Positions 1 through 4,742 of a DNA stretch of 5,067 nt are shown here, one piece after another. Both the position numbers and the translations under genes were made by a program. Source of the DNA: Comamonadaceae bacterium (GTDB lineage: Bacteria; Pseudomonadota; Gammaproteobacteria; Burkholderiales; Burkholderiaceae); contig CANNNB010000183.1 of assembly GCA_947505995.1 (NCBI GenBank), forward strand, positions 1 to 5,067. Direction: 5' to 3'. The notes below the pieces were generated by a model, which made no database searches, had not been told where the DNA came from, and saw nothing but the letters and a program-made list of their open reading frames with translations. Position 1 is the stretch's first letter. The number at the start of each line of letters is the position of its first letter.

Positions 1-923
1 GCCGCGTAGGTTTCGCCTTTGGTTTTGTGTTTGGCCACATACTGCTTGATGGCTGCCACTGCCAAGGCGCCCGCTGGTTCCACAATGGAGCGAGTGTCTA
101 CAAACACATCTTTGATGGCCGCACACACTGCATCGGTGTCTACCGTCATGTAGTCGTCGACCAAGTTGCGTGTCACGCGGAAACTTTCTTCGCCCACCAG
201 CTTCACCGCTGTGCCGTCTGAGAACAAACCCACATCGTTCAAGGTGACGCGTTTTTTGGCATTCACAGATTGAATCATGGCGTCCGAGTCGTTCATCTGA
301 ACACCAATGACTTTGATATCGGGGCGCACCGCTTTGATGTAATTGGCTACGCCTGAAATGAGGCCGCCACCGCCAATGGCCACAAACACAGCATCCAAGC
401 GGCCTTGGTGCTGGCGCAACATTTCCATGGCAATGGTGCCTTGGCCGGCAATGACTTCTGGATCGTCAAAGGGGTGCACGAATGTCATGCCCAATTTTTT
501 TTCAAGCATCGTGGCGTGCTTGAATGCGTCTGAGTAACTGTCCCCAACCAAGACCACTTCACCGCCCAAAGCTTTCACGGCTTCTATTTTCATTTGCGGC
601 GTGGTGGTGGGCATCACAATGACGGCGCGGCAGCCAAGTTTGCTGGCACCCAAGGCCACACCTTGTGCATGATTGCCTGCCGAAGCGCAAATGACGCCCT
701 TTTTCAGTTGGGCAGGCGAGAGGTGGGCCATTTTGTTGTAGGCACCGCGCAGCTTGAAACTGTGCACCGCCTGTTGGTCCTCACGCTTAAGCAAAACGGT
801 GTTGTTCAGGCGTTTGCTTAAATTCTTGGCAGGCTCCAAAGCCGATTCCGTGGCCACGTCATAAACGCGTGCGTTCAGAATTTTTTTCAGGTAATCGGAA
901 GGTTTGAGATTTTTCGAAGTCAT
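1..923 (-). CDS. ilvA: Biosynthetic threonine ammonia-lyase (threonine deaminase), C-terminal part off the left edge
   Basis: This enzyme converts L-threonine to 2-oxobutanoate and ammonia with pyridoxal phosphate (PLP); it is the first committed step of isoleucine synthesis and acts in the cytoplasm. The visible 307 residues form the PLP fold-type II catalytic domain. Seen directly: the PLP-lysine motif HSFKLRGAYNKM (Lys57), the SAGNHAQG motif (81-88), the phosphate-gripping GGGGL loop near residue 175, and the late EPAGALA motif. The N-terminus (YLKKILNARVYDVA) is of the biosynthetic IlvA type. Family members are about 500 residues, so the missing part should carry the ACT-like regulatory domains that sense isoleucine and valine; I cannot see them. 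ATG at 921-923 is chosen because it fits the family N-terminus. No good Shine-Dalgarno sequence precedes it. The frame stays open upstream to a stop near 1110-1112, with a GTG at 1035-1037, but that extension would run through a terminator hairpin. Identification is secure. Confidence 0.95.
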   Translation of the reverse strand, partial: MTSKNLKPSDYLKKILNARVYDVATESALEPAKNLSKRLNNTVLLKREDQQAVHSFKLRGAYNKMAHLSPAQLKKGVICASAGNHAQGVALGASKLGCRAVIVMPTTTPQMKIEAVKALGGEVVLVGDSYSDAFKHATMLEKKLGMTFVHPFDDPEVIAGQGTIAMEMLRQHQGRLDAVFVAIGGGGLISGVANYIKAVRPDIKVIGVQMNDSDAMIQSVNAKKRVTLNDVGLFSDGTAVKLVGEESFRVTRNLVDDYMTVDTDAVCAAIKDVFVDTRSIVEPAGALAVAAIKQYVAKHKTKGETYA

Positions 924-942
924 ACCCGAATGATAGCGGGCG

Positions 943-974
943 AAAAAAATGCCCCGGGCCTTGCGGCTCGGGGC
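943..974 (-). terminator. Rho-independent terminator on the minus strand, upstream of ilvA
   Basis: A 10-bp stem (951-960 with 965-974, one G-U pair) closes on the 4-nt loop 961-964. On the minus strand it is followed by A and then seven T residues (949-943). There is no T-run in the plus direction, so its orientation is minus. No protein gene on the minus strand lies upstream that it could end, since osmC is on the plus strand. It therefore ends a small RNA or acts as an attenuator in the ilvA leader. Confidence 0.8.
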
Positions 975-1043
975 AAATCCACCTTTTCGGAGGGTGGAGG
1001 AGACAAAAGGCTCGTGCTTGATGAGGTAAAAAAGCACGACTGT
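943..1043 (-). ncRNA. Candidate small RNA or ilvA leader with two anti-Shine-Dalgarno motifs in one loop
   Basis: A transcript starting at the promoter candidate 1049-1076 and ending in the T-tract 943-949 would be about 100 nt. It folds into three elements: a 7-bp hairpin CGTGCTT/AAGCACG (1013-1038, 12-nt loop); a CCUUUU/AAAAGG stem (1005-1010 with 982-987) whose 17-nt loop contains CCUCC twice (996-1000 and 989-993); and the terminator hairpin 951-974. An alternative UCCACC/GGUGGA stem (993-998 with 978-983) would hide the first CCUCC. CCUCC is the core of the 16S rRNA anti-Shine-Dalgarno, and CCUCC-loop small RNAs followed by a terminator are known from betaproteobacteria. From memory, the Rfam family 'Betaproteobacteria toxic small RNA' is of this kind; membership is unchecked. 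It could instead be the 5' leader of ilvA with an attenuator, since the terminator ends only 19 bases before the ilvA start. Structure is seen; function is inferred. Confidence 0.5.
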
Positions 1044-1048
1044 TCGAA

Positions 1049-1076
1049 ATTCTACATAAAAAATGTTGCAGTGCAA
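1049..1076 (-). promoter_or_regulatory. Candidate sigma-70 promoter driving the minus-strand RNA and possibly ilvA
   Basis: Reading on the minus strand, a -35-like TTGCAC (1076-1071) and a -10-like TAGAAT (1054-1049, five of six consensus bases) are separated by 16 bases. Transcription would start near 1043. The -35 half lies inside the palindrome 1064-1078, so a protein bound there would be expected to block this promoter. The -35 match is only moderate. Confidence 0.45.
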
Positions 1077-1078
1077 CA
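1064..1078. promoter_or_regulatory. Perfect 15-bp palindrome TGTTGCAGTGCAACA, operator-like
   Basis: Seven-base arms TGTTGCA and TGCAACA flank one central base (1071). It overlaps the -35 half of the minus-strand promoter candidate and lies 67 bases before the osmC start, so it could act on either gene. The TGC/GCA half-sites faintly recall the TGC-rich sites described for the polyhydroxyalkanoate regulator PhaR; this is a weak resemblance, not an identification. Confidence 0.45.
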
Positions 1079-1092
1079 GCTTTTCAAAAGCT
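1078..1092. promoter_or_regulatory. Second perfect 15-bp palindrome AGCTTTTCAAAAGCT abutting the first
   Basis: Seven-base arms AGCTTTT and AAAAGCT flank C1085. It shares base 1078 with the preceding palindrome; the two centres are 14 bp apart. It lies between the minus-strand promoter candidate and osmC. It could be a second operator or a small RNA hairpin; a 1-base centre is more typical of a protein-binding site. Confidence 0.35.
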
Positions 1093-1144
1093 TTACGATG
1101 GCAGTCTGGTTAATCTTGAATATTTGAAGAAAGAATTCACCAAA

Positions 1145-1594
1145 ATGGAATGTACAGTTAGCTGGACCGGCGCTTCAGGCACGCGCTCAGGCATGGGTTT
1201 TGTGGCCGAAACAGGCAGTGGCCATGTACTCATGATGGATGGTGCGCCAGACGCGGCCAAACCTGAAAACGGTGGGCAAAACTTGGCGCCTCGCCCCATG
1301 GAAACCGTGTTGGCGGGAACCGGCGCTTGCACTGCCTACGATGTGGTTTTGATTTTGAAGCGTGGCCGCCACGACGTGCAGGGCTGCTCCGTGAAACTCA
1401 CCTCAGAAAGGGCTGACACCGACCCCAAAGTGTTTACAAAAATTCACATGCACTTTACCGTCAAGGGCAAAGGCATTCCATCTTCGGCCATTGAGCGCGC
1501 CGTAGCCATGAGCCACGATAAATATTGCTCTGCCAGCATCATGTTGGCCAAGACCGCAGAAATTACCACCAGCTTTGAGCTGATTGAGGTTTAA
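1145..1594 (+). CDS. OsmC/YhfA-family protein
   Basis: OsmC-fold proteins are small cytoplasmic dimers. The best-studied members (OsmC, Ohr) reduce organic hydroperoxides through two cysteines; the YhfA-like branch to which this one belongs has no settled substrate. The product is 149 residues. It has the family features LAPRPMETVLAGTGACTAYD (48-67) with the first reactive-type Cys62, the central VKLTSERADTDPKVFTKIHMHF-like strand-helix region, and KYCSASIML with the second Cys128. Both cysteines are present, so peroxidase-type chemistry is possible. ATG at 1145 is chosen because MECTVSW is the family N-terminus and a purine-rich stretch (1126-1133) lies about 11 bases upstream. An in-frame TTG at 1124 would add seven lysine-rich residues and looks less likely. 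It converges on coq7 with 46 bases between stop codons and seems to be a single-gene unit. Family is confident; exact role is unknown. Confidence 0.92.
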   Translation: MECTVSWTGASGTRSGMGFVAETGSGHVLMMDGAPDAAKPENGGQNLAPRPMETVLAGTGACTAYDVVLILKRGRHDVQGCSVKLTSERADTDPKVFTKIHMHFTVKGKGIPSSAIERAVAMSHDKYCSASIMLAKTAEITTSFELIEV

Positions 1595-1640
1595 GTTCGC
1601 CCAAGGCGCAAGCAATAGGCTAGCGATGCGCTTGAGGGTC

Positions 1641-2306
1641 TTAAATGTGATGCGACACGGTGGTCATGACTTTGGCCGCAGCGCCCATGATGCGTTTGAC
1701 GGGTTCGGGCAACTCAACAGCGCCCGCCTTTTGTGCCATGCGCGCATGGGCGGCCTCATCGGTCTTCATTTGCGCCACGATGGCTTTAGAGGCCAAGTCA
1801 TGGGCGGGCAATTGATTCATGTGCTCTGCAAGGTGCGCTTCCACTTGGTTTTCAGTTTCCACCACAAAGCCTAAGCTGAGTTTGTCTCCGCCTAGCTTGC
1901 CTGCGCCGTAGCCAATGGCGAAAGCGCCGGCATACCAGAGGGGGTTGAGCAAGGAGGGACGGCTGTTAAGTTGTTCCAAACGCTCCAAGGTCCAAGCCAA
2001 ATGGTCGGTTTCCTCGCGGCAAGCTGTGTCGAGCTTGGCGCGCAACACAGGGTCTTTGCAGGCCAGGGCTTGCCCCGTGTAAAGGGCTTGGGCGCAAACC
2101 TCGCCAACATGGTTGACGCGCATGAGGGCAGCAGAAAGTGTTTTTTCTGCATCTGTTAAAGCGGGCGCTGTAGGGGCAATCATCTGGCCATCTGCCTGTT
2201 GTACAAGCATGTTGACGGGCTGGGGCGTGGCCCTAGACGCCCTGGGTCTGGAAAAAAGTGTGCGCAAAGCACTGTCGGCAGCGAGGATGAAGGTATCGGC
2301 ATTCAT
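1641..2306 (-). CDS. coq7: Ubiquinone-biosynthesis hydroxylase Coq7 (2-polyprenyl-3-methyl-6-methoxy-1,4-benzoquinone monooxygenase)
   Basis: Coq7 is a di-iron monooxygenase that hydroxylates the demethoxyubiquinone ring, the penultimate step of ubiquinone synthesis, at the inner face of the cytoplasmic membrane. The 221-residue product shows a ferritin-like four-helix pattern with the expected metal ligands: Glu69 in [14 protein letters not shown], Glu99 and His102 in REETDHL, Glu156 in VEAHL, and Glu184 and His187 in [24 protein letters not shown] (118-136) is the hydrophobic segment typical of the family. The C-terminus VMTTVSHHI also fits. ATG at 2304-2306 is preferred over an in-frame ATG at 2460-2462: [18 protein letters not shown] matches family N-termini, while the 52 residues upstream are unlike them and would run into the porin control region. 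No clear Shine-Dalgarno sequence precedes the chosen start. Bacteria with Coq7 usually use it in place of UbiF. It is divergent from the porin gene. Confidence 0.95.
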   Translation of the reverse strand: MNADTFILAADSALRTLFSRPRASRATPQPVNMLVQQADGQMIAPTAPALTDAEKTLSAALMRVNHVGEVCAQALYTGQALACKDPVLRAKLDTACREETDHLAWTLERLEQLNSRPSLLNPLWYAGAFAIGYGAGKLGGDKLSLGFVVETENQVEAHLAEHMNQLPAHDLASKAIVAQMKTDEAAHARMAQKAGAVELPEPVKRIMGAAAKVMTTVSHHI

Positions 2307-2371
2307 AGGAAATAGTTTAGCCCTTTTGTTGTACCCAAGCAACAATAAGCCCTTCATTCTTGTGATTTTCT

Positions 2372-2400
2372 TTGCGAACGGGCCCGACCTCTGGTGCAAT
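2372..2400 (+). promoter_or_regulatory. Candidate promoter of the porin gene
   Basis: TTGCGA (2372-2377) and TGCAAT (2395-2400) are spaced by 17 bases, each matching four of six consensus bases. The predicted start near 2406-2408 would give a 5' leader of about 95 nt that begins with the hairpin 2405-2427. Other placements in this 196-base gap are possible, so this is a tentative assignment. Confidence 0.35.
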
Positions 2401-2404
2401 AGAC

Positions 2405-2427
2405 CCAACTTCCCTAACGGAGGTTGG
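2405..2427 (+). promoter_or_regulatory. Hairpin at the predicted 5' end of the porin mRNA
   Basis: CCAACTTCC (2405-2413) pairs with GGAGGTTGG (2419-2427) across the loop CTAAC, giving nine pairs with one G-U. No T-run follows on either strand, so it is not a terminator. With the promoter candidate just upstream it would be the first structure of the transcript. Such 5' stem-loops are known to protect the Escherichia coli ompA mRNA from decay. The inverted repeat could equally be a DNA operator. Confidence 0.45.
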
Positions 2428-2443
2428 CTCAGGGTTTCAGTTG

Positions 2444-2459
2444 TATGCAAATATGCAAA
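2444..2459. repeat. Exact tandem duplication of TATGCAAA in the porin leader
   Basis: Two consecutive copies of TATGCAAA (2444-2451 and 2452-2459) lie 44 bases before the porin start codon. They could be a paired binding site or a simple replication-slippage duplication. No further copies were seen nearby. Confidence 0.5.
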
Positions 2460-2502
2460 CACTTGAACTGGGGCCCTTGTTAAACCTTGGAGAACTTCTC
2501 AA

Positions 2503-3480
2503 ATGAAAAAATCCCTGATCGCATTGGCTGTTTTGGCCGCTTCTGGCGCCGCTATGGCCCAATCTGCTGTGACATTGTCTGGCTCTATCAGCGTTGGTGT
2601 TATGGACACTGGACTTGCTGGTGCAAAAGCTGCTGTTGCTTCTCTTGGTGGTGGCGCCAACGCCATTAACATCGCCAGTGTTGAAGACCTTGGTGGTGGC
2701 TTAAAAGGCGGTTTCGACGGCCAAATGCGTTTCAATGCATCTACTGGTGACCGCAACAGTGCTGGTACAGGCAATGCTTTGTTCCACAATGCAAACGCCT
2801 ACGTCAGTGGCGGTTTAGGCACAGTTCGTGTCGGTAAAATTGCCGAAGATGCAAACTGCGGCTTTGACCCCTGGGGTTGTACCGGCGGTGCTGGTCTGAT
2901 TGCAGGTGCTGCTGGTACCATCAGCGGATTGATTGCAGCACAAACACAGGCTTCTTCAGTTCGTTACGAGTCTACAAACCTCAGCGGTTTCACTGTTCGT
3001 TACCAAACCACTGTTTCAAGCCGTGCCTTTGAGCGCTCTGTTTTGAACCTGAGCTACGCTCAAGGTCCAGTTGCTGTTCAATTCTTGCAAAGCAAGAACA
3101 GCTTGAACGTTGGTGGTGATGTATCCGGTGCTGCAACTGCCTTTGCCGTTACCGATCTTCCTGGCAAGGGTACTTCTATTGGCGCAAGCTATGACTTGGG
3201 AGTTGCCAAGGTCGCCGTCTTCAATGCCAAGACAAACAACAACCTTGGCGTTACAACTGCCGACATCACTGGTTACTCAGCCTCCATCCCCATGGGCGCA
3301 ATCACTTTGTTGGCTGGTCTTAGCAAAGACAGCAAAAAAGCGACTACAGCTGACACCAAAATGGGTTTAGGCTTTAACTATGCTTTAAGCAAGCGTACAA
3401 CTTTGGGCGCTGACATGTTCAAGCAAGACGCAGTTGGTGGCGGCAGTGGTTTTGTGACACGCATTCGCCACACTTTCTAA
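2503..3480 (+). CDS. Outer-membrane trimeric-type general porin (Gram-negative porin family)
   Basis: The 325-residue product is an exported beta-barrel that lets small hydrophilic solutes cross the outer membrane. A typical signal peptide (Lys-Lys start, hydrophobic core, AMA before Q20) is followed by VTLSGSISVGV, the usual first strand of Neisseria/Burkholderia-type porins. Alternating strands continue (VEDLGGGLKGGFDGQMRF, GTVRVGK, SVRYESTNLSGFTVRYQTT) and the chain ends in IRHTF, the terminal phenylalanine being the barrel-assembly signal. Residues 113-150, where constriction loop L3 is expected, are rich in Gly and Ala and carry Cys119 and Cys126. It is somewhat shorter than many relatives. 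The start is fixed by GGAGAA (2489-2494), 8 bases before ATG. That site overlaps a small inverted repeat GAGAACTTCTC (2490-2500). Codons favour GGT, GCT and GTT, which suggests strong expression. It is transcribed alone, closed by a strong terminator. The substrate range cannot be told from sequence. Confidence 0.93.
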   Translation: MKKSLIALAVLAASGAAMAQSAVTLSGSISVGVMDTGLAGAKAAVASLGGGANAINIASVEDLGGGLKGGFDGQMRFNASTGDRNSAGTGNALFHNANAYVSGGLGTVRVGKIAEDANCGFDPWGCTGGAGLIAGAAGTISGLIAAQTQASSVRYESTNLSGFTVRYQTTVSSRAFERSVLNLSYAQGPVAVQFLQSKNSLNVGGDVSGAATAFAVTDLPGKGTSIGASYDLGVAKVAVFNAKTNNNLGVTTADITGYSASIPMGAITLLAGLSKDSKKATTADTKMGLGFNYALSKRTTLGADMFKQDAVGGGSGFVTRIRHTF

Positions 3481-3486
3481 TCTGAC

Positions 3487-3508
3487 GCTGACGCAAGTCA
3501 GTTTGTTT
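3487..3508 (+). other. Small GCAA-tetraloop hairpin just after the porin stop codon
   Basis: CTGAC (3488-3492) pairs with GTCAG (3497-3501) around the stable loop GCAA, with a possible extra G-U pair, and TTTGTTT follows (3502-3508). CTGACG is itself directly repeated (3482-3487 and 3488-3493). It could be a weak first terminator or a 3'-end stabiliser; the stem is short. Confidence 0.3.
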
Positions 3509-3514
3509 AGAAAA

Positions 3515-3555
3515 TTAAAACCCCCGCAGTGGCAACACAGCGGGGGTTTTTAATT
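3515..3555 (+). terminator. Strong intrinsic terminator of the porin gene
   Basis: CCCCCGC (3521-3527) pairs with GCGGGGG (3540-3546) around a 12-base loop. The stem is extended by AAAA/TTTT (3517-3520 with 3547-3550), giving 11 pairs, and a T-rich tail follows. The A-run on the left side could make it work on the opposite strand as well. It separates the porin from the downstream binding-protein gene. Confidence 0.9.
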
Positions 3556-3621
3556 TCTAACTTTTAAATCCCTTTTCCAAAATAACGCAGTTCATTTGTG
3601 GCATATTTCAGTTGAAAGTAA

Positions 3622-4632
3622 ATGAAAGAAACAATCATGCAGTTTGAAAACATGAATCGCCGAGATCATCTCAAATGGATGGGTGCTGCTGGCTTGTCTG
3701 CTTCAGGACTCCCAGCTTTGGGTCAAACCAGCAACTGGCCAGACAAACCCGTTCGATGGATCGTGCCCTTTGCCCCTGGTGGCACATCCAGCATCGTGGC
3801 GCGCTCTATTGGGGCGGAGCTCACCAAACAATTGGGCGTGCCATTTGTGATTGACAACAAAGGTGGCGGTGGTGGCGTGCCAGCCATGCAAGAGGCCGTG
3901 CGTGCGCCGGCAGATGGCTACACCATTGTGATGAGTCACATTGGCTTGATGGCCGTCAACCCTCTCATTTACCCAGACAGCGGATACGACGTCAACAAAG
4001 ATTTCACGTCGGTCACCTTGCTGTCCCGCGTACCCAGTTTGTTCGTGGTGCACAAAGATGTGCCCGCAAAAGATTTCAAGTCCTTCGTGGCCTACGTCAA
4101 ATCCAAACCGGGTCAATTGAACTATGCATCCGCAGGCAATGCAAGTGCAGGTCACTTGGCAGTTGAAGCCTTGAAAGTTGCAACAGGCATGTTCATCACG
4201 CACATTCCTTACCGCGGTACGGGCCCTGCGCTCAACGATGTGTTGGCTGGCCGCATTGAATTCATGTCTGCCGGAACACCTGCTTTGCTGCCGCACATCA
4301 AGAGCGGTGCCTTGCGTTGCATTGCTGTAGGCACCACTCAACGCATTCCTGTGTTGCCCGATGTGCCCACCGTGGCTGAGTTGGGGTACAAAGATTTTGA
4401 AACAGTTCAGTGGTACGGCATTACTGTGCGCAATGGCACACCTGTTGAGATCATCAACAAGTTGCAGCAAGAATGTGCCAAAACCATGAAGGCGCCAGAA
4501 GTCATTAAACGCAATGAAGCCGAAAGCGCCATTCCCGGCGGTGGCACACCTGCTGAATACGCGGCTTTCATTGCCAAAGAACAGGCGCGCTGGAAGACAG
4601 TGGTTGAAAGAGCTCAAATTAAACCGGGTTGA
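3622..4632 (+). CDS. Exported solute-binding protein of the Bug/TctC family (tripartite tricarboxylate transporter type)
   Basis: Bug proteins are periplasmic receptors that bind small organic acids and sometimes amides or aromatics. Some feed a TctAB membrane permease, but most are orphans like this one, with no permease gene visible. The 336-residue product shows the family order: WPDKPVRWIVPFAPGG (39-54) at the first strand and ligand loop, VIDNKGGGGG (76-85), APADGYTI (95-102), YASAGNASAGHLAVEAL (168-184), IPYRGTGPALNDVLAGRIEF (195-214) and PDVPTVAELG (246-255). The leader carries a twin arginine (NRRDHLK, Arg13-Arg14) before a weakly hydrophobic stretch and ALG-Q (cleavage after Gly34), so Tat export is likely. 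Starts at 3622, 3637 and 3652 are all possible. None has a strong Shine-Dalgarno sequence, and all keep the signal peptide. I see no convincing promoter in 3556-3621. No terminator separates it from the lyase gene 110 bases downstream, so the two may be one operon. Ligand unknown. Confidence 0.92.
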   Translation: MKETIMQFENMNRRDHLKWMGAAGLSASGLPALGQTSNWPDKPVRWIVPFAPGGTSSIVARSIGAELTKQLGVPFVIDNKGGGGGVPAMQEAVRAPADGYTIVMSHIGLMAVNPLIYPDSGYDVNKDFTSVTLLSRVPSLFVVHKDVPAKDFKSFVAYVKSKPGQLNYASAGNASAGHLAVEALKVATGMFITHIPYRGTGPALNDVLAGRIEFMSAGTPALLPHIKSGALRCIAVGTTQRIPVLPDVPTVAELGYKDFETVQWYGITVRNGTPVEIINKLQQECAKTMKAPEVIKRNEAESAIPGGGTPAEYAAFIAKEQARWKTVVERAQIKPG

Positions 4633-4677
4633 TGCGGCCCAAAATAATTCAGTTATTCCGGTAGTGCCAATTCTTAT

Positions 4678-4725
4678 CGACGATCATTAAAACTATTTAA
4701 AAAATCACGCTTCATGTGATCGTTG
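4678..4725 (+). repeat. Inverted repeat with competing hairpins between the binding-protein and lyase genes
   Basis: CGACGATCA (4678-4686) can pair with TGATCGTTG (4717-4725), nine pairs including one G-U, across 30 AT-rich bases. The same right arm can instead form ATCAC/GTGAT (4704-4708 with 4716-4720) with a 7-base loop. The two folds exclude each other. It ends 17 bases before the lyase start. It could be an operator or a leader fold; no T-run marks it as a terminator. Confidence 0.3.
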
Positions 4726-4742
4726 GAATTTTGAAAGACACC

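Noticed and set aside
930..1127. A small plus-strand open frame in the ilvA-osmC gap, with GGAGG runs (989-993, 996-1000) that look like a Shine-Dalgarno sequence before a GTG at 1014
   Set aside because: Spacing from GGAGG to GTG is 13 bases, the product is featureless, and the GGAGG runs are better explained as the complement of the CCUCC loop of the minus-strand RNA.
1124..1144. TTG start adding seven residues to the OsmC-family protein
   Set aside because: The ATG at 1145 gives the family N-terminus and has purine-rich upstream sequence; the TTG codon overlaps that probable ribosome binding site.
1603..1633. Imperfect inverted repeat between osmC and coq7 as a shared terminator
   Set aside because: Only about five continuous pairs (GCGCA/TGCGC), a large loop and no T-run on either strand; the terminators of these two genes are not evident.
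2307..2462. A 52-residue N-terminal extension of Coq7
   Set aside because: The residues do not resemble Coq7 N-termini, while the internal [18 protein letters not shown] does, and the extension would overlap the divergent control region.
1584..2466. Plus-strand open frames opposite coq7 (1584-1874, 1971-2159, 2113-2466)
   Set aside because: Shadows of the coq7 coding strand without recognisable protein features or ribosome binding sites.
3703..4617. A 304-codon open frame on the minus strand opposite the Bug protein gene
   Set aside because: The protein is rich in His, Cys and Phe with no family pattern. It is the antisense shadow of a gene with clear homology on the plus strand.
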